This document shows, piece after piece, positions 1 through 5,486 of a stretch of 6,090 nt of DNA. The position numbers and the translations under genes were made by a program. The notes under the pieces were generated by a model, which saw only the letters and a list, made by a program, of their open reading frames with translations, was not told the origin of the DNA and did not search any database. Location of the stretch: contig JAJYKR010000022.1 of assembly GCA_021788415.1 (NCBI GenBank), positions 1-6,090 on the forward strand. The letters run 5' to 3'. This stretch comes from an archaeon (lineage in GTDB: Archaea > Thermoproteota > Nitrososphaeria > Nitrososphaerales > UBA183). Every line of letters starts with the position of its first letter. The stretch's first letter is position 1.

Positions 1-376
1 TGGCATGAAGCAGAAGAAGTGGGGGAGGATCATCAACGTGGCTTCGGTCGCAGGGATCCAGGGGTCACCTGGTTTCATGCACGCGTCGGGCTACACGGCC
101 AGCAAAGGAGGAATCATAGCACTGACCAAGGAGCTTTCGGTGAAGCTTGCGAAGGACGGCATTGTGGTGAACGCCCTGGCCCCGGGCTTCTTTCCCACGA
201 AGATGAGCAGGCCCCTCACCGACGCCCACGGGGAGGAGATCAGCAGGAGCGTCCCCATGGGGAGGATGGGGGTCGAAGACGACCTGAAGGGGGTCACGGT
301 CTTCTTGGCCTCGGAGGCGTCGAGGTACGTCACCGGCCAGGTCATACCGGTGGACGGCGGGTCGACGACTGCCTAG
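1..376 (+). CDS. Short-chain dehydrogenase/reductase (FabG-like), 3' part only
   Basis: This is the C-terminal half of a classical SDR, an NAD(P)-dependent oxidoreductase of hydroxyacyl or other secondary alcohols. The gene runs off the left edge; the first whole codon is at 2-4, and the ATG at 5 is probably an internal methionine. Counting from that Met as residue 1, an NVASVAG motif (11-17) carries the catalytic Ser14, and Tyr30-xxx-Lys34 (YTASK) is the catalytic pair. NALAPGFFPTKM follows as the usual substrate-loop region, and the protein ends with the typical VDGGSTTA tail. The Rossmann glycine motif and the cofactor-choosing residue lie outside the window, so NAD versus NADP cannot be read. 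The Ser-Tyr spacing is a few residues longer than in FabG, which is seen in gluconate-5-dehydrogenase-like SDRs. Next to an acyl-CoA synthetase, a 3-hydroxyacyl-CoA dehydrogenase role is possible but inferred. The family call is secure; the substrate is not. Confidence 0.93.
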   Translation, partial: GMKQKKWGRIINVASVAGIQGSPGFMHASGYTASKGGIIALTKELSVKLAKDGIVVNALAPGFFPTKMSRPLTDAHGEEISRSVPMGRMGVEDDLKGVTVFLASEASRYVTGQVIPVDGGSTTA

Positions 377-409
377 GCCGGGAACGACGCTCAGGGGCTG
401 TCGTCATTC

Positions 410-418
410 GTAAATAGT
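410..418 (+). promoter_or_regulatory. Candidate TATA box for the acyl-CoA synthetase gene
   Basis: GTAAATAGT is the only AT-rich island in the 75-base gap between the SDR stop and the synthetase start. An archaeal TATA box centred near 414 would place the transcription start near 440, giving a leader of about 12 bases that still includes a GAGG at 440-443. This suggests the synthetase can be transcribed independently of the SDR. It is inferred from spacing and base composition only. Confidence 0.4.
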
Positions 419-439
419 GAGGCGGGCATCTGAGGGGGC

Positions 440-443
440 GAGG
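440..443 (+). promoter_or_regulatory. Ribosome binding site supporting a TTG start
   Basis: GAGG lies 8 bases before the TTG at 452. An in-frame TGA at 431-433 closes the frame just upstream, and no ATG or GTG lies between it and the TTG, so the TTG is the only sensible start near the conserved N-terminus. A second GAGGGGG at 432-438 is further away. Confidence 0.45.
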
Positions 444-451
444 CAGCGGGT

Positions 452-2110
452 TTGTCATCGGAATACCAGCTGACCATCGACAAGCTCCTTTCCCAGACGA
501 TTCACCGCAGGAGCCAGTCCGAGATAGTCTACGGAAATACGAGGTACAACTGGGTCGAGTTCTACTCTCGGGTCAGAAGGCTCGCTTCAGGCCTTGAGCG
601 CATGGGGGTGAAGAAGGGCTCCAAGGTAGCGGTCATAGACTTCGACACCAATCGGTACCTTGAGGCCTACTTCGCCGTCCCCATGATGGGCGCCGTGCTG
701 CACACGGTGAACATCAGGCTCCCGCCTGAGCACATTGGCTACACCATGGCGCACGCCGAGGACGATTTCGTCCTGCTGCGGGACGACTTCGTCCCCATGG
801 CCACGAAGCTCGCATCGGGGGTGAAATCAATCAAGGGGGTCGTGACGATGAGCGACAGCGGGTCCGCACCCGCCCTCCCGCTGCTGAACGTGAAGTTCTA
901 CGACGACCTCCTGGCCCAGGGGGACCCGGGCTACGAGTTCCCTGAGCTCGACGAGAACCTGCAGGCCACGATCTTCTACACCTCCGGAACCACCGGGATG
1001 CCCAAGGGGGTCTGGTTCACCCACAGGCAGATCGTGCTGCACACCCTGGGCTCCCTTCTTGGACTGACTGCAGGGCTCCCCCAGAACAGGATGGACCCGA
1101 AAGACGTCGTGCTCCCACTCGTCCCGTTCTTCCACGTCCACTGCTGGGGCATCCCCTACGGCACCGCCATGAACGGGCAGAAGCTGGTGCTGGCCGGCAG
1201 GTACGACTATGCGGCCATACTCGACCTCATCTCGCGCGAAAGTGTGACTTTCTCCGACATGGTGCCGACGATACTCAACATGATAGTCAACCAGCCCAAC
1301 GTGGAGAGCTACAGGGACGCGCTCTCCAGATGGAAGGTCGTGGTGGGTGGCGCGGCCCTCCCCAGGGAACTCGCCTCCAGAGCGATGAAGCTCGGCATCA
1401 GGGTGATGACGGGCTACGGTCTCAGCGAGACGGCTCCCGTCCTGACCCTCGCCAACCCTTCAGAGCGGCACCTCGCGATGAAGGATGAAGAGCTCCTGGA
1501 CGGCCTCCTGCTGAAGACAGGCATCCCCGTCCCACTCGTACAGATCCGAGCGGTCGACAGCCAGATGAAGGACGTCCCCAGGGACGGCAAGGCCATAGGG
1601 GAGATTGTGGTCCGGGGACCTTGGCTAACCAAGGAGTACTACAAGGACGAGGAGAAGTCGAAGGACCTGTGGGCCGGCGGCTGGCTTCACACCGGCGACA
1701 TGGCTGTTGTCGACGAGGAGGGGTACTTCACCATAGTGGATAGGATCAAGGACGCGGTCAAGAGCGGGGGGGAATGGATCCCGACGCTCATCCTGGAGGA
1801 CCTCATAACGCGCCATCCGGCCGTGCTGGAGGCGGTGGTCATAGGGGTCCGGGAACCCCACTGGGGGGAGAGGCCGATCGCGGTGGTCTCGCTCCGCCAG
1901 GGCAAGACAGCGACGGCGGAAGAGCTTCGGGCCCACCTCGACAACTTCGTGGACGAGGGGAAGATAGCGAAGTTCTGGATCCCGGAGCGGTTCGTGGTCA
2001 CGACAGAGCCCCTTCCAAAGACAAGCACAGGAAAGATGGACAAGAAGCCCCTCAGGGAGAGGTACGCTGGGGTTCTTGCCGCTTCCCAGGGCGGCCCGGT
2101 CACGGCCTGA
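452..2110 (+). CDS. AMP-forming fatty acyl-CoA synthetase
   Basis: This 552-residue enzyme of the ANL (acyl-adenylate-forming) superfamily would activate a carboxylic acid with ATP to an acyl-AMP and then to the acyl-CoA thioester, in the cytoplasm. The full set of family motifs is present: the phosphate-binding YTSGTTGMPKG loop (176-186), FFHVH (226-230), the adenine-binding GYGLSET (321-327), HTGD with the ribose-binding Asp416, the hinge DRIKD (430-434) followed by KSGGEWIP, and near the C-terminus PKTSTGK (522-528), whose Lys528 is the adenylation lysine. The length is normal. The EWIP-type sequence after KSGG and the PHWGERP segment resemble medium- and long-chain fatty acid ligases (AlkK/FadD-like) more than acetyl-CoA synthetase, but chain length cannot be read. 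The start is TTG. The gene lies 75 bases after the SDR on the same strand, and its 3' end overlaps the convergent alcohol dehydrogenase gene by 11 bases. Confidence 0.95.
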   Translation: MSSEYQLTIDKLLSQTIHRRSQSEIVYGNTRYNWVEFYSRVRRLASGLERMGVKKGSKVAVIDFDTNRYLEAYFAVPMMGAVLHTVNIRLPPEHIGYTMAHAEDDFVLLRDDFVPMATKLASGVKSIKGVVTMSDSGSAPALPLLNVKFYDDLLAQGDPGYEFPELDENLQATIFYTSGTTGMPKGVWFTHRQIVLHTLGSLLGLTAGLPQNRMDPKDVVLPLVPFFHVHCWGIPYGTAMNGQKLVLAGRYDYAAILDLISRESVTFSDMVPTILNMIVNQPNVESYRDALSRWKVVVGGAALPRELASRAMKLGIRVMTGYGLSETAPVLTLANPSERHLAMKDEELLDGLLLKTGIPVPLVQIRAVDSQMKDVPRDGKAIGEIVVRGPWLTKEYYKDEEKSKDLWAGGWLHTGDMAVVDEEGYFTIVDRIKDAVKSGGEWIPTLILEDLITRHPAVLEAVVIGVREPHWGERPIAVVSLRQGKTATAEELRAHLDNFVDEGKIAKFWIPERFVVTTEPLPKTSTGKMDKKPLRERYAGVLAASQGGPVTA

Positions 2111-3161
2111 GCACGGCCCGGCCGCGTATCTCTCCCCTTCCCAGCTTTGCAAGGACCTCGTTGGCCTGCTCCAGCGGGTAGGACCCGGTGACGACGGGTG
2201 AAACCGCTCCCTCCCTCGCGAGGCCGACGAGCTCTTTGAGCTCGTCGAGCGTGCCGGTGAAGTTCCCCTGGATTCGTGCCCCCAGGAGGGGGAGCACAGG
2301 CAGTGGGATCTGCGCCGCTCCTCCATGGAGCCCCACCAGCACCATCCTGCCTTCGTGGCCGAGGAGCCTCACTCCCAGGGAGACTGTCTCGGGTCTCCCG
2401 ACGAAGTCGGCCACCGCGTCCACCCCCCTCCCCTGGTTCAGCGCCTTGACCTTGTTAACGAGCTCCTTCTGTTCCGTCTTCAGGGTGTTGAAGGTCCAGT
2501 CTGCTCCGATGGCCGCGGCCAGCTCTAGCTTCGAGTCGTCCACGTCGGCCACGGCGATTTTCGCTGCCGTTGTCTTCCTGGCCAACTGGATCGCCGCCGT
2601 GCCGAGGCCTCCGGCGCCGATCACGAGGAGCAGGTCATCTGAGCCGAGGGCGCACTTCCTGACCGCGCTAAGCGCCGTCAGGCCCGAGCAGGCGAGGGTG
2701 GCTGCCGAGCCTATGTCCAGCCCGTCCGCTCCGACCAGGTAGCGCACGTCGGGGACGACGACGTACTCGGCGTACCCGCCGTCCTTCATGAAGCCAAGGA
2801 AGGACGCCTTCCCCTCGCACAGGTTCTCCCTGCCCTCGCCGCACTTCCTGCACGCGCCGCACCCGATCCATGGGTAGACGACGACCTCGTCCCCGACCTT
2901 GAATCCCCCCTTTCCAGCGTCACTCCCGAAAGACTCGATCCTCCCCCCTATCTCGTGCCCTGGAGTCAGGGGAAGGAGCCGCCCACCCGCGGTCGACGAG
3001 AGCTTCCTTCCTTCGCCGAGATCGTATGCCCCGGAGATGAGGTGAATGTCCGAGTGACAGACCCCGGCTCCCTCCACTCTGATCAGGACTGAGCGAGGGC
3101 CCAGCGGAGGGATCCCAACGTCAGCCATCAAAAGCGGCCCGCCCTCGGCGACCAGCCTCAT
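2100..3161 (-). CDS. Zinc-dependent medium-chain alcohol dehydrogenase
   Basis: This 353-residue MDR enzyme would interconvert alcohols with aldehydes or ketones using NAD. The GroES-like N-terminal domain carries the catalytic zinc ligands Cys35 (GVCHSD), His69-Glu70 (GHE) and Cys158 (LACSG). The structural zinc is held by Cys101, Cys104, Cys107 and Cys115. The Rossmann motif GAGGLG is at 182-187, and Asp206 at the end of the second strand (VADVDD) favours NAD over NADP. Overall it resembles the Sulfolobus NAD-ADH. I chose the ATG at 3161 because MRLVAEGG matches the start of the family; the frame stays open for 40 more codons to 3281, but that part is proline/arginine-rich and unlike the family, and would cover the divergent promoter region. 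A weak TTAAT element at 3209-3213 may be its TATA box. The physiological substrate is unknown; an acyl-CoA-linked alcohol is possible from the neighbourhood. Confidence 0.94.
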   Translation of the reverse strand: MRLVAEGGPLLMADVGIPPLGPRSVLIRVEGAGVCHSDIHLISGAYDLGEGRKLSSTAGGRLLPLTPGHEIGGRIESFGSDAGKGGFKVGDEVVVYPWIGCGACRKCGEGRENLCEGKASFLGFMKDGGYAEYVVVPDVRYLVGADGLDIGSAATLACSGLTALSAVRKCALGSDDLLLVIGAGGLGTAAIQLARKTTAAKIAVADVDDSKLELAAAIGADWTFNTLKTEQKELVNKVKALNQGRGVDAVADFVGRPETVSLGVRLLGHEGRMVLVGLHGGAAQIPLPVLPLLGARIQGNFTGTLDELKELVGLAREGAVSPVVTGSYPLEQANEVLAKLGRGEIRGRAVLRP

Positions 3162-3213
3162 CGCTCTCGTCCCGCGAACCCCCCGCCAGTGCCACGGGGA
3201 GCCCTCGCTTAAT

Positions 3214-3227
3214 CCATACGCGTATGG
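3214..3227. repeat. Perfect 14-bp palindrome, candidate operator
   Basis: CCATACGCGTATGG is fully self-complementary. It lies between the divergent alcohol dehydrogenase (start 3161) and SRPBCC (start 3285) genes, just upstream of a weak TTAAT element that could serve the dehydrogenase. Such a dyad could bind a dimeric winged-helix regulator; this is inference from symmetry and position. Confidence 0.45.
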
Positions 3228-3238
3228 GAGGCGCCTCC
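3227..3238. repeat. Perfect 12-bp palindrome abutting the first
   Basis: GGAGGCGCCTCC is fully self-complementary and shares base 3227 with the 14-bp palindrome. The two dyads together fill 3214-3238, between the AT-rich elements that could drive the two divergent genes. It is GC-rich, so chance is more plausible for this one than for the first. Confidence 0.35.
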
Positions 3239-3250
3239 AGGGGAACGGTG

Positions 3251-3260
3251 CTATTTTTCT
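3251..3260 (+). promoter_or_regulatory. AT-rich element, candidate TATA box for the SRPBCC gene
   Basis: CTATTTTTCT stands out in a GC-rich gap. Its centre is about 30 bases before the ATG at 3285, so the expected transcription start falls almost at the start codon. No Shine-Dalgarno sequence is present in the 15 bases before the ATG, which fits a leaderless or nearly leaderless mRNA. Spacing-based inference. Confidence 0.4.
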
Positions 3261-3284
3261 AGGCGGCCTCACTTCCAGCATCCG

Positions 3285-3680
3285 ATGCGGTTCAAAGAGT
3301 CTCTAAAGATTGCAGGGAGCTCGGCAGAAGTCTGGAAGAGGGCGTCAGTGGTCATGGACATTCCGAAGTACTGGCACGGGACCAGGTCCCTTGAGGTCGT
3401 GGACGAGCAGCAGGGTGTGACCAGGGTGAAGGTCGGCTTCGCGTTCGGAGGCTCCGGCCGGGCGAGCATTTCGAAAGACGATGTGCGCCGAGTTCTGGAG
3501 ATAGATTACCTGTCCGGGCCGTTCACAGGAAGGCAGCTGCTGACGGTGGGGGACGAGTCTGTCGTCGCTGAATGGGACGTCAGGTTCAAGGGGGTTACCC
3601 GCCTCGTTTCGAAGTGGAATGAGGGCCACTTCAGAACCGGGACGGTGCACGCGCTCGAAAGGCTCGTAAAGGGGACCTAG
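3285..3680 (+). CDS. SRPBCC (START/Bet v1-fold) family protein
   Basis: This 131-residue protein resembles the polyketide cyclase / SRPBCC superfamily, whose members hold a hydrophobic ligand in a deep pocket behind a curved beta sheet and a long C-terminal helix. Visible traits are the N-terminal strand followed by SSAEVWKRASVVMDIPKYWHG (residues 12-32, the usual 'pathogen-type' helix pair with the PKYW turn), alternating beta strands through the middle (RVKVGFAF, VLEIDYL, SVVAEWDVRF), and a final amphipathic helix (GTVHALERLVK). There are no catalytic residues that would assign a reaction, and no signal peptide or membrane span. The ATG at 3285 follows a candidate TATA box closely and has no ribosome binding site. 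It is divergent from the alcohol dehydrogenase gene with 123 bases between them, so joint regulation is possible. The ligand is unknown; lipid or acyl derivatives would suit the neighbourhood. Confidence 0.75.
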   Translation: MRFKESLKIAGSSAEVWKRASVVMDIPKYWHGTRSLEVVDEQQGVTRVKVGFAFGGSGRASISKDDVRRVLEIDYLSGPFTGRQLLTVGDESVVAEWDVRFKGVTRLVSKWNEGHFRTGTVHALERLVKGT

Positions 3681-3714
3681 GCCCAGGGAGAGCCTGCCGC
3701 TGAATGGATGACAG

Positions 3715-3970
3715 GTGAAGAGCGCCCTGCCCAGGGTGCGAAGGCTCGCAGCCCTGGGGGTGGTCGCAGTCCTTGCGGCGTATCCCTTCATCCAATGGTC
3801 CTCACCATGCTCGCGTACAGCTACGTCTCCTGGCCTCTCGGCTCCACTCGCATGGGGCCGTGGCCCTTGTCTTCGGGACCCACTCCGCCTTGATCTGGTT
3901 CGCGTCGTGGCCCCGGTCCGGCGTTGCAATACAGGAGTCAGTCGAGATTGAGGCGGCCCTCTCCAAGTAG
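3715..3970 (+). pseudogene. Possible frame-broken gene for a small membrane protein
   Basis: The 303-base stretch between the SRPBCC stop and the hemerythrin stop has no clean gene, but three frames in succession read like pieces of one membrane protein. From a GTG at 3715, MKSALPRVRR leads into the hydrophobic run LAALGVVAVLAAYPFIQ. The next frame then gives LTMLAYSYVSWPLGS (about 3800-3845), and the third frame gives HGAVALVFGTHSALIWFA followed by a polar tail ending in ...EIEAALSK and TAG at 3970. Joined, this would be about 80 residues with positive residues before the first of two or three membrane segments. Two frame breaks are needed, so this is either a decayed gene or chance hydrophobic coding. 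I do not recognise a family. Confidence 0.3.
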
Positions 3971-3983
3971 GAGCCCGAGTCAG

Positions 3984-4424
3984 CTATTCGCCCAGTGACG
4001 ACGCCCTTGGAAACACGCGGCTCTCCTCGGCCCCCGCATGCTGCTCAAAGAGCCGTTTGAGCTCGTCCTGGCTCGCTTCCAATTCGACGGCTGATCTGGC
4101 GGCGAGTTCGCCCACCGTCTTCATCAGCTGATAGATCGACCTGTGCTGCTGGAATACCCTGATCTCTTCGGCTGAGCCCTCTTTCCCGAGCCGACGTATC
4201 AGCAGCGCAAGGATGGTGGATTCCTCGTCCGCGATGTGCTGCCTGAAGATGGGGTCCAACTTCTTCAGCTCCTCGGCGACTCCTGCGAAGTCTCTTCGTG
4301 CTGCGGCCTGCTTGACCTTCTCCAGCCCATCCTGCATCACCGAGTGTTCCTTTACGAGCACCCTGATGAGGTCCTCGAGGTTCGTCTTCCTCGGTGCATA
4401 CCTGGTCCCCTCCGTCTCGTGCAT
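3984..4424 (-). CDS. Hemerythrin-like HHE domain protein
   Basis: This 146-residue, largely helical protein carries the two half-motifs of the HHE cation-binding (hemerythrin-like) four-helix bundle: His27 (KEH) with His63-xxx-Glu67 (HIADE), then His94 (QQH) with His129-xxx-Glu133 (HAGAE). These would hold a di-iron centre used for O2/NO binding or sensing, iron handling or oxidative stress defence. Helices are rich in Glu/Lys and there is no signal peptide, so it is cytoplasmic. The ATG at 4424 is chosen; the frame is open to 4631, but the extra 69 codons lie antisense to the thioesterase gene and look nothing like the family. The start is 64 bases from the divergent thioesterase start, with one AT island between them, so the leader would be only a few bases. 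Its stop lies 13 bases from the end of the broken membrane gene. The actual ligand and partner are unknown. Confidence 0.88.
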   Translation of the reverse strand: MHETEGTRYAPRKTNLEDLIRVLVKEHSVMQDGLEKVKQAAARRDFAGVAEELKKLDPIFRQHIADEESTILALLIRRLGKEGSAEEIRVFQQHRSIYQLMKTVGELAARSAVELEASQDELKRLFEQHAGAEESRVFPRASSLGE

Positions 4425-4450
4425 ATCTGCTGAAGCAGCTTCGCCCTCGC

Positions 4451-4462
4451 TAATAGTTAAAC
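4451..4462. promoter_or_regulatory. Shared AT-rich core of a divergent promoter
   Basis: TAATAGTTAAAC is the only AT-rich island in the 64 bases between the hemerythrin start (ATG, ending at 4424 on the minus strand) and the thioesterase start (TTG at 4489). Its midpoint is about 32-33 bases from each start. Read on the plus strand it offers TAGTTAAA, and on the minus strand GTTTAACTATTA; either could serve as a TATA box with transcription beginning within a few bases of the start codon. Inferred from position and composition. Confidence 0.45.
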
Positions 4463-4488
4463 GCACTCGAAAGTCCCCCCGGTCCCCG

Positions 4489-4971
4489 TTGAGCTTCGAG
4501 AAGCTGTTGGACGAAGCCGGGAGTTTCAAGAACCTGTTCGCTCTGGCGAAGAAGGGAGGAACTGACGTCCAGGCCGAGATGCAGAAGGCCATGGAGTGGG
4601 ACAGCGAGCTCTGGAGGACAGTCGGATACAAGGTGGTCAGGGTGGGTGACGGCGAAGCAGAGCTGAGCTTCCCCTACGGCAAGGCAATAACGAGACGGGG
4701 CGGGATCGTCCACGGGGGCATCATCATGTACACGCTGGACAACGTCTGCGGCATCGCTGTGATGACAGCAAACCCGGGCATTGATCAGGTCACCATGGAA
4801 CTGAAGGTCAACTTCCTTGAGCCGCTGAAGAAGGGGCCTTTCAGCGCTGTGGCGAAGGTGGGCAGGGGGGGGGGTAGAGTGGCCGGGGCGGAGGGGGGGA
4901 TAAGGGACGGGGACGGTCGCCTGTGTGCAAAGGGGATGGGAACGTGGTTCATGACCAAGAGAAGGGCTTAG
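4489..4971 (+). CDS. PaaI-like hotdog-fold acyl-CoA thioesterase
   Basis: This 160-residue protein would hydrolyse acyl-CoA (aliphatic or aryl) to free acid and CoA. The hotdog core spans about residues 42-157 and has the PaaI/YbgC-group signature GGIVHGGIIMYTLDNVCG (71-88): His75-Gly-Gly lies in the central-helix entry and Asp84 is in the position of the usual catalytic acid. The paired strands follow as VTMELKVNFLEPLKKGP and, at the end, GRLCAKGMGTWFMTK. A charged helical N-terminus (about 40 residues) precedes the fold. The frame is open from 4213, but the upstream part is antisense to the hemerythrin gene, so I place the start at the TTG at 4489, about 32 bases after the shared AT island; there is no ribosome binding site, and this start is moderately certain. 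A G10 run (4865-4874) and further G tracts fall in codons 126-143, but the frame is intact through the conserved C-terminal strand. Confidence 0.87.
   Translation: MSFEKLLDEAGSFKNLFALAKKGGTDVQAEMQKAMEWDSELWRTVGYKVVRVGDGEAELSFPYGKAITRRGGIVHGGIIMYTLDNVCGIAVMTANPGIDQVTMELKVNFLEPLKKGPFSAVAKVGRGGGRVAGAEGGIRDGDGRLCAKGMGTWFMTKRRA
4865..4912 (+). repeat. G-tract cluster with G-quadruplex-forming pattern
   Basis: Runs of G at 4865-4874 (10), 4885-4888 (4), 4893-4899 (7), 4904-4906 (3) and 4909-4912 (4) are separated by gaps of 10, 4, 4 and 2 bases. The last four runs alone fit the canonical four-run quadruplex rule with loops under 8 bases. It lies on the coding strand of the thioesterase gene, so an RNA quadruplex could form as well. 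Confidence 0.6.
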
Positions 4972-4981
4972 CCGGGAGACA

Positions 4982-5284
4982 TTGAAACGCATGGGGTCTG
5001 CCAAGAGGTTGGCACCGTGACTGGCGGCCCCGCTTTGGCAAGGAGTCCGCATACCGCGAGCTCGAGATAATCCGGGAAGATCTGCACTGCAACGCGGTAA
5101 GAATCTCCGTCGCGACCTGGCGAGCAGCACCCTGGAGAAGTACTTCGAAGGCGGAAGGCGGGGGACGGCCTACCCCGACCTGCTTTGGGAGCCCAAGGAG
5201 TCTTTCAGAGCCATGGCAGACCACTATGGCGCACACTGGTGGGATTTGGGTCAAATTCCGCTATCACGATGGTCGAACCTGTAA
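4982..5284 (+). pseudogene. Decayed, internally deleted TIM-barrel (glycosidase-like) protein gene
   Basis: No intact frame covers this stretch, but one protein can be read through frame changes. TTG at 4982 gives MKRMG; one base lost in the G run near 4993 brings in GVCQEVGTVTGG (to about 5022). A second shift near 5020 gives DWRPRFGKESAYRELEII then REDLHCNAVRIS (to 5108). A third, one base missing at 5109-5110, restores GRDL and continues as ASSTLEKYFEGGRRG and TAYPDLLWEPKESFRAMADH, ending at TAA 5282-5284. From memory, the first part matches the N-terminus (GVCYDVG..NWRP..RELEIIxxDLHCNAVRI.GRD) and the last part the extreme C-terminus (TYPDxxWEPKESF.A.ADYY) of a family of about 350 residues with a TIM-barrel fold, sometimes labelled abortive infection protein. 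Some 250 central codons are missing. It begins 10 bases after the thioesterase stop. Family name is from recall; the decay itself is plain. Confidence 0.68.
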
Positions 5285-5299
5285 GGCTTCCCCCATGAT

Positions 5300-5467
5300 A
5301 TGGCTGGCCGAGCCCACTCCAAGGCCATGAAGGCCTATTGCGTGAAGGAGAAGAAGAGCAGAGACATGATCTCCCCGAAGGAAGTAAAGTTCGGGAACGG
5401 ACGCCACGCTCTGAAGGGAAAGTGCGCGTCCTGCGGGACAACTCTGTTCAGGATTACCGGAAAGTAA
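5300..5467 (+). CDS. Small zinc-ribbon protein of DUF5679 type
   Basis: This 55-residue basic protein looks like the archaeal DUF5679 family, whose function is unknown. Features are AYCVKEKKSRDM at 12-23, a KEVKFGNGRHALKG segment in the middle, and a C-terminal KCASCGTTLFRI knuckle (Cys42, Cys45). The family usually has CVKC in the first knuckle; here the second cysteine is Glu17, so only three cysteines (14, 42, 45) remain, with His6 or His36 as possible replacement ligands. The ATG at 5300 is the only start: an in-frame TAA at 5282-5284, which also ends the upstream pseudogene, closes the frame 15 bases before. There is no clear ribosome binding site; an AT-richer patch, TCAAATT, near 5251 could act as a TATA box. 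Intact coding amid decay on its left suggests it is under selection. Nucleic-acid binding or a ribosome-linked role is only a guess from size and charge. Confidence 0.8.
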   Translation: MAGRAHSKAMKAYCVKEKKSRDMISPKEVKFGNGRHALKGKCASCGTTLFRITGK

Positions 5468-5486
5468 TCCCCGCTCCCAGGTCCAA

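Noticed and set aside
377..451. Possible tRNA or small RNA in the SDR-synthetase gap
   Set aside because: There is no cloverleaf-like pairing or T-loop consensus; the gap is accounted for by a TATA-like element and ribosome binding site.
1625..2326. Open frame of 233 codons on the minus strand
   Set aside because: It is antisense to the synthetase and then out of frame with the alcohol dehydrogenase, Arg/Ser/Pro-rich and without any domain, as expected for a shadow frame in GC-rich DNA.
3162..3281. Longer N-terminus for the alcohol dehydrogenase (ATG at 3281)
   Set aside because: The extra 40 residues are Pro/Arg/Trp-rich, unlike the family, and overlap the divergent promoter region and palindromes. 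MRLVAEGG at 3161 matches the normal family start.
3345..3929. Open frame of 194 codons on the minus strand across the gene gap
   Set aside because: It is antisense to the SRPBCC gene for more than half its length and is Arg-rich with no recognisable motif.
4213..4488. Thioesterase start at 4213
   Set aside because: This stretch is the antisense shadow of the hemerythrin gene (Ser-rich, low complexity); the divergent AT island and the family N-terminus place the start at 4489.
4425..4631. Longer N-terminus for the hemerythrin-like protein
   Set aside because: The added 69 codons are the antisense shadow of the thioesterase gene and carry no family features.
5295..5297. ATG at 5295 as start of the small plus-strand gene
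   Set aside because: It is in a different frame from the zinc ribbon, giving MIWLAEPTPRP, which has no family features.
5205..5441. Minus-strand frame over the zinc-ribbon gene
   Set aside because: The plus-strand 55-residue reading has clear CxxC and family sequence; the minus reading is Ser/Arg/Pro-rich shadow.
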